From assembly GCF_000315625.1 (NCBI RefSeq), contig NW_005434638.1, positions 464,121 through 528,120 on the forward strand: a stretch of 64,000 bases of DNA, written 5' to 3'. Positions 30,903 to 44,793 of this stretch are shown piece by piece (within the stretch, counting starts at the first letter, position 1; every line of letters begins with the position of its first letter). The notes beneath the pieces are model-generated. The model searched no databases and was not told the origin of the DNA. It saw only the letters and a program-made list of their open reading frames with translations. Position numbers and translations under genes: made by a program. This stretch comes from Guillardia theta CCMP2712 (Eukaryota > Cryptophyceae > Pyrenomonadales > Geminigeraceae).

Positions 30903-33826
30903 TCACAGCAGGTCCGGGTGCATGGCGACTCTTCGCGGCATGTCTGAGGTTGTCACCACAGGGTAACGAGAGCTAGAGGAAGATTTCCCTGCCGCTGCCT
31001 CAGCCGTTGACCCACCACTTCCTTCCTCCTCTCCCTCGTTCTCCTCTGTTCCCTCTTCCTCCTTCCCCCTCCCCCCTCCACTCCTCCTCCTCCTCCCCCT
31101 CCCCCTCCCCCTCCTCTTCCTTCCTTCTCTCCCTCGTTCTCCTCTGCTCCCCTCTCCCTCCTTCCCCCTCCACTCCCCCTCCCCCTCCTCTTCCTTCCTC
31201 CTCTCCCTCGTTCTCCTCTGCTCCCCTCTCCCCCCTTCCCCCTCCCCCCTCCACTCCTCCTCTTCCTTCCTCCTCTCCCTCGTTCTCCTCTGCTCCATCT
31301 CCCTGCTTCCCCCTCCTCCTCATCTTTCCTCCTGCTCTCCTCTCCCTCGTTCTCCTCTGCTCCCTCCTCCTCTCCCTCACTCTTCAAAAGGACGTCTTGA
31401 AAATCTTCTTTCCCGGGCCGGGGGTAGAGCGACGGCTGATGGGGTGACGTCACCATGACGAGACTGCGGGGCAAGGAGTGGTGAACTCACCATCGTGTTG
31501 TTGAGGATCTTCTGGATCTTGTTGAAGTAACGATGGTCCTAAGCCAGCCATCAGCCTCCCCACCTCATCCGCTCCCTCTCCCGCTCCCTCCCCCTCCCCC
31601 TCCCCCTCTCCTTCTCCAACCTTGTCTTTCCCTGTGTTATACAGCTGGGCGATGTTGAGGGGGCTCATCCCATGGAAGTTTTGCGCCCCCGGGCTGACTC
31701 CGCACCTTCACCTCAGCGTAAGTAGCGATACTAGCATCTGTCGTCCTTCACTTCAAGATGAACTTCGCGGCCTCTCTCCTCCCGAACAGCACAGCGTAGT
31801 GGAGGGCCGTCCAGCCCTTCTTGTCCCTCCGTCTTGCGAAATGCCGCAGCTGGTAGAGCAGCGAGACGTTTCCCTCCTTGGCTGCGATCATGAAGTGGTG
31901 AAGGCGAAATCTTGGGCTCCCCTCGAATGTCCTCTGCAGCCTCATGAGGCGAGCAGGATAGACAGCGCTGGGAGGGGGGATGAAGTCTGAGATGTTGGAG
32001 AGGTTGGCGAGGTTCTCCAATTGTTCTGAGAAGATCGAATAGTTCTGGTCGTCCTCCCTTTGCTCTGGATCCTCCACCAGACGATGTTGAGAATCATTGG
32101 AGTACTTTTCAACACCTGTTCATTGCGTGAACAAGCACTTTCTCAGCCCCGAGGAAATTCCCTCCTCTCCACTTCTCACTCACATGCAGACAAGAAAGCG
32201 TTGGCTTGCTCACGCAGGACCTGTCGCTTTTCCTTCGGCTTCAGTTTGTCCCAGCCCTCAGGCAGCGGCTGTAAATCAAACAAGGACCTCAAGTCTGATT
32301 CAGCCTTCTTACATTCCTCAGTCTTCAATGATTCAGCCTTCTTGGATTCTTTAGTCTTCTTGGATTTGCGGGCTCGGACGAAGTGGAGCTCATCTCCAAC
32401 CTCGCTCTGCAGAGGGTTCACAAACAGCGCCTGAGATAAGCAGAACTCGAAATACCTGAAAGACCCAACGCCGCCCCTTGTGATCTGTGAAGGTTTGATT
32501 CTGTATCGCTACCTCCTGCTCCGTGGAAGTTCGGTTCTCTATCGCCTCCTGTTCCAACTCCTCCTCTTCGCTCAAATTCTGTTCTCGTGCCTTGCGTTGG
32601 TTGATTGCGCCAGGCAAGGGATAGAGCCTGAGCTTGACTTTCTTGCCATCTGGGGAGCACATTTGAGGTCAGAACAAGCACAGGAGCCAACACAATCAGC
32701 AGCAGGTGCACCTTGCAAGCCAAAGCTCTGCTTCTTGACTGGTAGCTTGACGTGGAATCCACTTTAAAACAAACAACAAGGTTCAGGTTTATGCACCGAC
32801 AAACATCTCAGAGGTTCACGTTCGCTTGCCCGCGTGAGTCTTCCTGTCCCACATGCTGTTTGACCCAGTCTCACAAGGTCGATCGTACAACAAACAAGCA
32901 AGGCTGGTTCCACCTCTGAATCTTCTGCCTCCTCAAACGAGTCTCCTCTCTCATGGCATCGAGGTCAGCCCTGGCGGAGGTCATACAACATGATCAGCTC
33001 AAGAGAAGCTCTCCAGAAGTCTCTCACTCACCATGCGTCTTGAATCTTTCCTTGTTCGGCAGCGCTCTTCTCTATCTCATCCCGTGAAGCCTTGTCTGTG
33101 GTAACTTCTCTTTCCCCCTCGTCTCCCTCATGAACCTGTTCATGAACCTGTTCATGAGCCTGTTCATGAACCTGTTCTATCTTGCTCTCAAAGAGTTCCA
33201 AGTCTGGTGCAGTGGTGTGATCGACAACTTGAGTAGTAGCTGGCTCGTATTCTGCAGCAGCTTTTCGACGCTTCTTTTTGTTCGCTTCATCAGCCTTTAC
33301 ATCAAAATCCTCCTGATCAGTCTGAGCAACTCCATCAGGCAGAGCTCTCTTAGCTGTAGAGACCTTCTGCTGCTCATCATCATCGTGCTTACTTGCATCC
33401 GCAGTTCTCTCCTCTCGCATCCTTCCCTCATCGCCTCCTGGCTTTGTACGCTGTTTCTTGGTCAACCTTGCTTTGGGCGCCTCAACATTTCTGTCCTCAG
33501 TGGCTTCAACCTTGACTGCTTCCCCGTCGGCCTGCTCTTCTCGCCCTTTCGACTGGTCGGCTGCCGAGCTCGCTCGGTTCGCAGATATTCTTGCAAACCT
33601 TGCGCTGCAGCCCTTGGAGGACCGGCGGTTTCCCATCTGATTGCTGATCTCCTTCCATTTCTTCCCCAGCTTCCCCTGCAGCTCCAGCAACTTCTGATCT
33701 TCCTCAGGCGTCCATGGCTCAGCTCGATCTGCTCCTCCTCTCAGGGCACACGAGGTGGAGGGAGGGAGGGAGGGAGCTGCGGCAATCCCCGACAGGAGTA
33801 GCAAAGCGAGGATTATGCTGGTCATC
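30903..33826 (-). CDS. Signal-peptide Myb/SANT + ankyrin-repeat protein
   Basis: About nine exons. The in-frame ATG at 33826 starts a classic signal peptide (MTSIILALLLLSGIAAAP), then AEPWTPEEDQKLLELQGKLG with KKWKEISNQMGNRRSSKGCS, a Myb/SANT helix-turn-helix repeat with its regular tryptophans. A Lys/Glu-rich linker ends in VHEQ repeats. The frame passes through a GTGAGT donor (QDAW/ADLDAMREETRLRRQ) to FHVKLPVKKQSFGLQ, KVKLRLYPLPG, WDKLKPKEKRQVLREQANAF and ankyrin repeats (FMIAAKEGNVSLLYQLRHFA, DKKGWTALHYAVLFGRREAA, FHGMSPLNIAQLY). It ends MHPDLL. A DNA-binding-type domain behind a signal peptide is odd; see findings. Two genes misjoined is unlikely because every junction keeps phase. Confidence 0.7.
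31010..31385. repeat. Pyrimidine minisatellite, intronic
   Basis: Higher-order array of CCTCC/CCCCCT tracts punctuated five or six times by CTCCCTCGTTCTCCTCTG at irregular 70-95 bp spacing. It sits in the last-but-one or last intron of the Myb-ankyrin gene. Long charged frames (Glu/Arg/Gly) on the minus strand come only from the repeat. Confidence 0.85.
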
Positions 33827-34136
33827 CAAGAGCTCTGGCACAGGAGGCTTCTATTTTCATCCTCTTCCTCCTTCTTTGGCGCTGCTGTCTTTCTGTTCTG
33901 CAACCATGCTCATCTCCTCTCCTCTCCTCCTCCTCCTCCCAGTCATGCCCGTCGCCATCGACCGGCCGCATCGACAATCCGCCATGGCACAGGGAATGAG
34001 GGGGATGAACTGGGTTGAAAGAACCGTGAGTATGAGGGAGATGAACTATAAGAATGAGGGGGATGATTGGATTGTTAACAGGTACCCCTACTATTTTGGT
34101 CTCTTCCTGGGGTGGGGGTTGTACAACACGATCGGA

Positions 34137-34827
34137 ATGGCTGCGAAGGGTCGCGTGGTGGCATCGATGGTTGCGGCGATGGTGGTGGCCATGGCGTGTG
34201 TTCTCCTTCTCGTCCAGCATGGTAAGAGATCTTAGATTCCTTTGCTGGCCATTACCTCCATGTTTGCTCCTCCCCGCGACTGATGCCTTCATTCCTTGTT
34301 GATGTCCCGCTTGCAGATTCTGTCAGGGCGACTTCGCTCGATTCCGTGTACGTGGGAAACTGGAGAACGGATGAAAACTACCTTCCATGCGAAGAGGATC
34401 CATCCTGTGGATATGGTGCTAAGATTGCATGCCTGCCCTTGCTTCATGTAGCGCTGACACATGGGCAGGAAACATCAATCTCGACAGAGAGGCAGCGTAC
34501 AGCAACCCATCTCCTCTTGCTATCATCAACGATGACTACAAGGAAGGCCAGCTCAATCCCTACCCTGGCCCGAGGAACTTTGGTCCCGATTCTCCCGTAG
34601 CCTGGTTGCCTGAAGAGGTAGGATCGGCATGGGTAGACGAGAGTTAAATACACTGACGGGGTTGTCGTTGTTTGCAGGAAATGGACGACTACCCGGGGAT
34701 GGTTCGCAAGGTCTGGCCTGACTACACGGGCAGCGAGAACTCGATCTCAGCTACCAGTGCTGCCAAGAGCGTGGGAGTACAGCAGCTCTACATGTACTTG
34801 CGCATTCCTGCAGCAGTTTCAAACTAA
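34137..34827 (+). CDS. Small secreted or membrane-anchored protein, about 150 aa, unknown
   Basis: Not recognised. Four exons join in phase: an ATG at 34137 with a hydrophobic leader (VVASMVAAMVVAMACVLLLV), donor GTAAGA; then DSVRATSLDSVYVGNWRTDE and LPCEEDPSCGYG; then NINLDREAAYSNPSPLAIIN and YPGPRNFGPDSPVAWLPEE; last exon EMDDYPGMVRKVWPDYTG to AAVSN and a TAA. A Pro/Tyr/Asp-rich soluble part after the leader suggests a lumenal protein, perhaps of plastid or extracellular location. It is divergent from the Myb-ankyrin gene (310 bp between starts). Exon phases and clean acceptors (TTGCAG, GGGCAG, TTGCAG) support it. Confidence 0.65.
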
Positions 34828-35061
34828 CTTTGATACAGGAGGAGGAGACCGACTCTCTTTGTTAAGTAGGAGACGAAAAGTTTTTAACCTTTCGGGACTT
34901 GGGGGTGTCAATTGTATCTTATAAACTTTGTTGTTTCTGCGACGGTCTTGTGCTTGTCTGTTCGACTTGCTTCATTGATGAGAACTTGTAAAATCTGGGA
35001 GATCGAATATCTACAGAGGACGGTCTCACGTAATGTACAGGAGCAGTGGGAGAAGATCCGA

Positions 35062-36719
35062 TTAAGCAATGCCCTTCGCCATGTTCTTGAAGCCAACCCC
35101 CACACAAGAGAGCACAAGAGATTTGGTAGCGTCGTCTGCCTTGATCCTGATGTTGCTCGTTAGCTCTGCCATGTCGATCGTGGCCGAATCTCACCGGTAA
35201 ACCACACCGAAGACATCGCGAATCATCCTCAGCAGTTTGATCTTCCGGGCCAGCGACGTCAGCCAGTACACCATCACCTCAGACTCTCACCGTGTTGGGC
35301 GAGAGCCGACCCAGTCGAACTCTCGAGACATCCTCTGGACAACACACCGCAAGCAACAGCACGATCCCCTATGGCAAAGAGCCCTCAGCTCATCTCTTTC
35401 TTACTGGGGACCTGCTGGCTCACCTGGTTGGAAGTGTCCACGAAGCCTCCTTGTGAAACTTCTTGTAGCAGCCGCTTAGCTGCTATGAGCCCGACGTCCT
35501 CGGGAATCTTCAACACCATCAGTTCCTGCTAATCTGCACTCGAAGGTTCTTCCTACCTGTCCTCCCTCTGCACACGCTTCTGCCCCGTACAGGCAGCCGT
35601 TCGTCGTCTCAGCGACGAGGCTTACACCATAGCTGAGAAATAGTTGAGCACATGGACTTGAGAAGCACGCGTCCGCAAGCTTACCCCGAGCTGTTCCCGG
35701 CGTTGTTGCCTTTGAAATGATCGGTGTAGACATACACGTCGGGCAAGACCTGTTATCTTTGCAAGTCAACCACTCTATCTTGCGCCCAATTTGCTCAAGT
35801 TGCCTTGTTCAAGATGCTCTTGGCTGAGTCGACGACACGATTGGGGACTTGAGGAGAAACCTTGTGGCATGGTCATGCTGACGTCAGCTCAAGCTATTTC
35901 AGTCACCTTAGAGGCGTACGCCACCCCGCGAACTCTCCTGACGTGTCCGATGTTGACCAGGTTTACGGGCTTCAGAGTCTACAGACCGGAAGTGCGTCAA
36001 AGAAAAGTTTACAGCAGCTTCCATCGGCTCACCTTCACGACGGGGCATCTGAACAGAACTTCTCCGCCGCCGTTGGGTCGCGCTCCTCGCTTGAGAACTC
36101 TCAGCTCAAGCCCTTCGGAGATTCCGAAGTGCTTCAGCAGCGGCATGGTGACAGTTCTCAGCGTGTCAACGCACAGGCTTGTCTCCTCGTTGGTGATGCC
36201 TGGGCCATCAGTGTCTCAGTGATCTGACGAGCTACTAGAGGTTGCGAGTCACTCCAGCAGTCACCTGTAAGAGTGATAGCGACTGGGTTCTTGGCGAACG
36301 GAGCTATACACAGCAAGGCTTCGAGGAACCATCCAATACCTGCACCAGGAGTTACCTTGTCTTCACGTACTGGATCAAAGTGCTTAACCTCTAGTCTTCC
36401 CGCAGTCATGTTCTAGTCCAGTCCCTCCGACCAGTACTCCTGGCTTGTATCGCATCTTTGTTCCCGTGTCGTTGATCTCAATCATACAGCCGTTGGACAG
36501 CTTCTCTATCATCCGAAGGAACGAAGCCTCGAAATCCCGGAGGCCAGGGGACTCAGTGTTAGCACGGATGTCCGAGATCCGAATGGCCTTCAATGCAGTC
36601 AGTTCGCCATCACCTTGCCCAGATGCTATCGAACCAACCTTTCCTGTCAGTGTGGATGCAATGATCCTGTAGCGGAAGATAGAACATCCTTTGAAGTTCA
36701 GGCTCTGATTCTTCGACAT
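35062..36719 (-). CDS. RCL1: RNA 3'-terminal phosphate cyclase-like protein RCL1
   Basis: About seven or eight exons. Exon 1 (from ATG 36719) encodes FKGCSIFRYRI, STLTGKVGSI, RISDIRANTESPGLRDFEAS and KMRYKPGVLVGGTGLEHDC, the RTC/RCL fold. Later exons give GIGWFLEALLCIAPFAKNP, YTDHFKG-type and YGVSLVAETTNGCLYGAEAC, IPEDVGLIAAKRLLQEVSQG (read on the minus strand near 35510-35450). The last exons give RMIRDVFGVVY joined to SLVLSCVGVGFKNMAKGIA and TAA. The GxGFxNxxK tail is typical of RCL1 rather than RtcA cyclases. RCL1 acts with BMS1 in early 18S rRNA processing in the nucleolus and lacks cyclase activity in other species. Confidence 0.9.
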
Positions 36720-37196
36720 CGTCTGCAAGAAGATATCAACACAAACATCACCCGATGATTGAAATCTCGATGTCCTTCTTCCTAGTGTGATTCTTTTCCC
36801 TTCAAGTCTCCCTCTCTCTTACGGTGAACCGACTTTTCAACTTGTGCTCCCTTGCGATCATCATCATCAGATGTGCGACCCCCCCTCTCTCTGTGCATCA
36901 TCTTGTCTTGTAATCTTTACATCTTCATCTTGTCTTGTAATCTTTACATCTTCTTCTTGTCTTGTAATCTTTACATCTTCTTCTCTCTCTTCCTTCCCTT
37001 GTTTCCTCGTCTCATCCTCGCCTTCCCTCCTCTCCTTCTCCCTCCACCGCACGTGCCAAATCGCCATTGACTTGTGGCCCTCATCCCCGCACATCCGGGC
37101 CTCACCTTTGCTCCGGTGCCCCAGCCGGTACCCGGCGTGACTGAGATCGCCCCCGGGCCTTGATCGCCGGGTCAGGCCCTGACTCACAAGGGCGAC
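36720..37196. promoter_or_regulatory. Divergent RCL1 / NFACT-R intergenic region with 27-bp triplication
   Basis: 477 bp between two divergent start codons, presumably the promoters of both genes. It contains a 27-bp direct repeat (three copies, 36899-36979) and a CT-rich tract (36980-37060). No TATA-like motif could be assigned. Confidence 0.45.
36899..36979. repeat. 27-bp tandem repeat, three copies
   Basis: Three almost identical 27-bp units beginning CATCTTGTCTTGTAATCTTT; unit 3 differs near its first bases. Located about 180 bp upstream of the RCL1 ATG and about 220 bp upstream of the NFACT-R ATG. Confidence 0.9.
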
Positions 37197-39001
<1,805 letters not shown>

Positions 39002-39095
39002 TGGGATTAACGAGCTTCAAGTGAACTTACAAGAACTTTCTTGTCCTCCCATAGTCGTTGTAGAACTTTCGGATCGGTTCCGACCGGCAGCCATC

Positions 39096-41932
39096 TCATC
39101 TCTCCCTCGGCCCCCAGATCTTCATCTTCGAGTCAGCAGATGCTGTCACAATCAGCGGCTTCTCATGGTGGAAACTTGCACAGTAGACCTGCGCTCCCGT
39201 TAGCTTCAACCTTCTCGCTCTCATCCCCTCCTCCCCCCCCCCAAACCCTCCCCCCTCCTTTTTCGTCCTCTCCCTCCTCCCTCCTCCCAATCTTCCAACT
39301 CCCTCTCACCCTGTCCGCATGACCCTCCAGCTTCTGAAAGAACTCGCCGAAGGAAGGGTTGCTGATGTCGTACACGTAACAGTACTTGTCGACGCTGCCG
39401 TCATTGTCAGCTCCTCCTACCCTTATGTCTCGATCATCGTCACCTCCCAGTCGCCACAAGGAGCGACTTGTCCAGGGTCGTGGAGCGAGAAGTGGAGGAT
39501 GCAAGTTGTTGGGTTGAAGCTGAAGAAGGGACAGTTACGTCAGGGGTGCACAACAGTACGAGGAGGATGAGGAGGAAGGAGAGAGGACAAGGAGGATGGA
39601 GGAGGGGAAAGTTTTGGGATGGACTAGAATCCTTAAATGGGGGAAAGAGGAAAGTACCGAAATCCTGTGAAAGTGCAAAAAATCAGCCGTCAAGCATTGA
39701 GAAGCAGTAGGGAAGGAACACGAGAAAAGCAAACACGCAGTGTGTATGTAGCGTCAAGAGCAAGGACAACAAAAGGAGAAGAGGAGAGAACGGAAGGAGA
39801 GCAGCAAAGAGACAAAGTTAGAAATGGAGCTCAGCCGAGAGCGAAAGGAGCTGTTACTGCAAATGCTCACGTTGGCGTAGTTGTAGAGTTTGCCCCTGAA
39901 GAAAGAACTCCTGATGGGGAAATTCTTGTTTTTGTGCCCCTACCACACAACTCGTCAATCCCACCCAACCCGTCCATTCATCCTCCTCCCATACTCCTCT
40001 ACTGTGATGCTCACCTGCAGCGAGTGGATCATTCGGAGAGACTCCCGGCTGCCCGGCATCTGGTCCCTTTCATGGCTTCCAACATTTGCTCGTGAGAACA
40101 CCTGAATTCAATCAGAGAAAAGCCAGGAAAATGCATCCATCATCATATGAAGAAACAATGAAGTGGGATGCGTCAATGAATGCAAAGTAGGTTGTTCCTT
40201 ACCCGTAAGATGTTGTCGTAGCTGTTCGCTGCTAATAGTGAAATCTAACGACAACAGAAGTCATGCAATGCTCGTACAAGAAGCATGATTTTCTCACCTC
40301 TTGCGATTGAGATAGTGTTGCAAAGTGTAAATCACTGATTGGTTTGTTGGACTCGATGTGGAATGCCACAGAATCGCAAGCTGATTCGTTCATCATGCGC
40401 AAATCCCATGCTTTGATGCATCCCTTAGAATCTCCAGAGAACAGCTTGTTGCACTGAAGCAAACCATCACACACACCCGGCAATGAGAGAGAAGCAAGAA
40501 ATTACATCTGGCGTAAAGCACAGACCATTCATCATCCCGTCGTTCTGCAGGACACTGGCAAACGTGGAAGATCGCTTATCGATCAAGCATGCCTGCAGCG
40601 AACACCTCGATCAAACCAACATGGCTCTTGAGAGAAAGGAGATCATCACTTGATTCTGAGAAGTTCCGGCCCAAATCTGGTTGCAGTCTAGAGGGTGGCA
40701 GACGCAGCAGAGGACAAATCCACAGAGCTCATACGAGGAGACTGACTTGCAAGCCTGAAGTCGGAGGACGTCAAAACAGCCCATGACTTCATCACTCGAT
40801 AGAGCAAACAACCTGCAAGTCCCAATACTTGACGGATCTGTCGTACGCACCTACCCTTGCACATCAGCACCAACAGAGAGGGGCTGGAGTTCTTGTTTCA
40901 CCGGAGACCAAGAACAAATCGTCACTTGTCCATGAGACATCGCTTACATTCAGGTTGTGCTCCTGGCAGCGTACACAATCAGATGTCTTCACGCAAAGTT
41001 TGATGAGACACCTGTAAGATAGACTTCTCCTCCCCCTGTTTCGTCATCACCAGCATCATCAGCTCTACCCTAGGGGCCAAGGTTCTGCAAGGTTTACCTG
41101 AAGTCGACCAGCCGAATCGCTCTGGACCGTCCAGATTCTACAAGTAGAGTCAGATTCGGGAGAGAACGCAAAAGGAGGGAATGTGCACAAGTGGAGGAAG
41201 CTATGACAAGAGGAAGGAGTGAATCTTCAGGGAGGCAAGGAAGGTGGGGTATGGAGCGGACGGGGTAATGGAGGGCAGCAAACAAGGGAAGACATGGGAA
41301 TGAAAGGGATGAATGAGGGAAGAGTCCGAGGTAGGGCAGAGAAGGGGAGGGGAGGGAGGGATCTGACCTGACGCTTTTGTCTAGAGACCCCGAGGCAATA
41401 TACTGCCCCTGCATGAAAATTGAGATCTAGCATGGTTCAGGAGGACGAGGGCGAATCACCTTATGGCAGAATCGCGCTACGTACACGGCACCAGCATGAC
41501 CCTGTGGAGGAAGTCACGAGGGAAGAGAGGAGATGTCAAGAGAGAAGAGGACCTCAAGGTCACACTTGCAAGAGAAGCTCTTCCCCTCCTCCTTCCTCTG
41601 CACAGGTTTGTTGTGAACCTCCTCCTGAAGTTGGTCTTGAATTCCTTCTGAAGTATCAATCCCATCGGAAATTGTCAAGGAATCCTGAAAAGACGGGCAA
41701 CGCCTTACTCACTGAGTACAAGGCGAGCAGACAGTGCTACCTGAGAGCCGACCATGTGGTTACTGGATCTTTGCTTGATGCTCAGCTCGAAGTATGCTCG
41801 CTTCAGCTCTTTGTACTCTCTTTCCATTTTCTCCAGTTTCGACCGAAGCGTTTTGTTCTCCATTTCCACGAGATCAATCGATCTTTGTGCGGAATGGACT
41901 TCACGAGTCAGTGAGGCTGCTGAGGTGCTCAT
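39096..41932 (-). CDS. WD40-repeat protein with N-terminal coiled coil
   Basis: Many short exons. The probable start at 41932 gives MSTSAASLTREVHSAQRSID and a heptad-type segment (VEMENKTLRSKLEKMEREYK, ELKRAYFELS). Downstream exons carry WD repeats: AGAVYCLGVS, QYIASGSLDKSVRIWTVQ (spliced), HNLNVSDVSWTSDDLFLVSG, CNKLFSGDSKGCIKAWDLR, SNKPISDLHFATLSQ, YDISNPSFGEFFQKLEGHAD and the last repeat VYCASFHHEKPLIVTASADS-KMKIWGPRER, stop at 39096. This is a beta-propeller scaffold; coil plus propeller recalls ATG16 but also many others, so I leave it unnamed. Its 3' end nearly abuts the NFACT-R stop (95 bp, convergent). Exons between 39330 and 40230 and near 41600 are not fully resolved. Confidence 0.72.
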
Positions 41933-42289
41933 CTTAGCCTGCTTTCACGGTGCTTCTCAAAACTTATGCTCCGCAGCCAGCATTTCCAGCGCCCACGAAT
42001 CAGTTTTTGAGCAGGATTCTCATGATCTAGGTAGAGCAGGCAAATGCTGTGATTATTTTCTTCTTGTATGAGAGATCATATCACATGACGATGAGGATTC
42101 AGACACTGAAGGCGACGAGGACTACTGCTCCAACGCCACTTCATGCTCCAACAAGCCTCGTGAGCTTCGCCAGCCAAGGACAACTCAAATCCGAGACAGG
42201 AGGGGAGGCAACTACGGAGACAGGGAGAGAAGAAGGGGGAGCAGGATCAACTGACTGGCCTTTCTCTCACTTGCTCCTCCTCCTTCTCC

Positions 42290-43960
42290 GTCCTTCCATA
42301 ACCCGTCTGTGCATGCCGCACCAACCCTGCCACCCCACCCCCCTACCAACTTCGTTTCATGTACCCCACCTTTTTATTTTGATGCCTGAATACTACCCCC
42401 ACCCCATTTTCGACTTCACACGCCATGGAAACCCTACATCATAGGATCCTGTACCGGTCCAGCATTGATCCGAGATTGGTACCCTACCCCACTTTTACTA
42501 CCTTCATGACCCCACCTCATATCACTCATGAGACTTCTTGCATACCCCTACCCCTCCTGCTTGTTGTCCTGGAAACAAGCTAAACTATTGGGCTGAGCTA
42601 AACTCAGTTCAGTGGCCCGGCCGGGCCCAGGGCGGGGCCGGCGGGGCACTCACCGGGACCGTCACGCCGTGCCGCGCCGCTGACACGCCAACCGGCGTCC
42701 GATCATACTATCCCGCGAGTCGGCCCAATCTGAGGAGCCTCGGGCCGGACTCCCGGGAGAGTTCAAGAGGACTGCGGCGCCCGGCCGGGGCCGGCACGGC
42801 CTTTTCAGCCTATTATCAGTCGGATTCAGACGCCGCCACTCAGTGAAGGGCTCTGGGCCAGTGGCATAATCATGATCGGATCGACCTTAGTTGCCAACCG
42901 TTGAACTGAGACAGTTTTGGCAGTGACCGGGTCCCGGATCAGCACAGGCTGCGGCACGCCGGTACCGTCCGTACAGTAGTACTGAACGGTACGGTACTCC
43001 GTAGTACCGCCGGTACTGCCTACATTGCCGCCTTGAAACGCGTAAGGGTCGTCTTGGTTTACAGGAGAGTTTTGTTATCTGAGAGTCGGCGGCCGCTTAT
43101 CTGACTGGCACGGCTGGCATAAAAAGTATCACGATCAATCAATCACTCAGCGGCCCCGCCGCCCGGCCGGCCGGTGGCCGGGCGGCACGGCGGCTTGCCC
43201 GGCGCAGTGCGGCCGCCGGGCGCCCCGGCAAGTCACCGTCACACTGAGTCAGTGCCGCGCTGCCATGCTACGGACCCGCGGCGGCCCGTACGGTCCGGCC
43301 CGTCCGGGCCCCGACGGTACGGAAGTTCGGCCGCCGCTGAGTCCCGGGCCCCGGCCCGTCGCCGGACTCGGGAGTGATCAAAAGGATCAAGTACGGTACC
43401 GGCGGTACGGTACGGTCATCGATCACGGCTGACCGTGACTCAGTCGCGGTAAACTTCGGAATGACCAGGGCCGGGCGGGCGGGCGGGCGGGGGGGGGGTA
43501 GGGTAGTCAGTGAGTCCTTACAATTTACCAGGGACCTGACAGATAGTACCCCCCACCCCCCACATCCGGCCACGTGACTGGGTGTAGTAACTTGCCGACA
43601 CTGTGACTTTGGAAAGGAGAGGGGTGACTACCCCTCTTGCTACTGGCCCTACCCCTATCACCTTATCGGATTTTGCTGCCGTGGGGTTGTTTTGACAATC
43701 TCAAAAGGGGGTAGGGGGTAGGGGGAAAGAAGCAGATTTTTGGTGCGATAAGTGATAGTAGACCTAGGACTTTGGTTCATAGAATACCTAGGACCTCCTA
43801 TAAATTCCAAATAAAGGTCAAATGAACATGACCGGGTGCTGAACTCGGAATATACTCATCATACCCTGCACCACCCTCATTAAATGACCCCCCTGGTAGT
43901 CATATGTACGGGTGGTGAAGGGTATATCTTACATACCACCGGTGAGTGGTTCTGGACCCC
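42290..43960. repeat. Repeat-rich intergenic block with GC-rich repeat copy E
   Basis: 42290-42550 is C-rich with CCCTACC/GTACC words. 42600-43480 is a long GC-rich element with GGCCGGGCCC runs, palindromic CCGGTACC/GGTACCGG clusters (42955-43015, 43390-43420) and less GC-rich islands with ATTATCAGTCGGATTCAGA and GGCTGGCATAAAAAGTATCA. A GGGC run and poly-G lie at 43470-43500. 43500-43960 is GTAC/TACCCC-rich again. It is the largest copy and may be two elements. No coding frame is credible. Confidence 0.55.
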
Positions 43961-44296
43961 ACCCACTGCTCCTCTACAGAATAACCCTGCGGTCAGCGCG
44001 CCGGCCATGGCTACCATGCGGGGACGAAGCTGGAGCTGTGGAGAGACGAGCGGAGGATGCGAGGAGAGCGGGAGAGGGAAGGCAGGCGGAAGATGGTAGA
44101 AGTCAGGTTGATGATTGCGCGTTCCTTGGGTTGAGATCAGGAACACGGTGCCAGTATGAATGTTCAAAGGAGAGAATCACAAGTGGGACGAATTTGAACT
44201 CCATGGAGAGCGGCAGAAAATTGATGTGAAGGATCGATCGAGCACTAGGGTGGTGGGACCGGATTGACTGATGGTATACTGATGACTGAACCACTC

Positions 44297-44704
44297 TCAT
44301 GCAAAAAATTCTAGAGGTTCCAAAACATGCACTAGGAAGCGGTTGCAAGTTTTGTAGCCATTCATACCCAGAGTCAGCTTGTATAACTGTTCCTGTTCTG
44401 AATGGCATATACATCCTCCCAAAGCATGCTGGACTTGAAATGTTCCTTCAATTTGTGATAAGTGGCAGCAGGCAGGACTGATTGAAACTGAATAACGCCA
44501 GCCACGCATCGAGTACAATGCACCCGAAGGTAATTCTTCCGTCTGTTTCTTCAGTATTTCCCTGACCGCTTCCTCCAAGACTGATAACACCGCATCCCCG
44601 ATCACCTCCCCCTTTCCTGCGTCTTTGCCAACAAACCCAGCCGGTATTCTGTCGCCATTAACTGCCGCAAGACATGCGGGCAGCACTGCAGCGATGGAGA
44701 TTAT
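44297..44704 (-). other. Possible minus-strand coding exon, unassigned
   Basis: An open frame without its own ATG reads a helical, protein-like segment (EVIGDAVLSVLEEAVREILK, KQTEELPSGALYSMRGW) after a CTGCAG acceptor-like site, but ends in less convincing sequence. It overlaps the 5' flank of the LOV gene on the other strand. It may be an exon of an unresolved gene or chance; about 43960-44290 shows nothing else. Confidence 0.25.
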
Positions 44705-44793
44705 GGGAAAGCTCAATCAGCAGGCAAGCAGGCAAGGATTGAAGTTTTCATCCTAGCAAAGTTCTGACAGGCAACGGATCAGCTTCTTTCTAG

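Noticed and set aside
30903-31474. Long Glu/Arg/Gly-rich minus-strand frames
   Set aside because: They read an intronic pyrimidine minisatellite; splice sites on both sides exclude it from the Myb-ankyrin protein.
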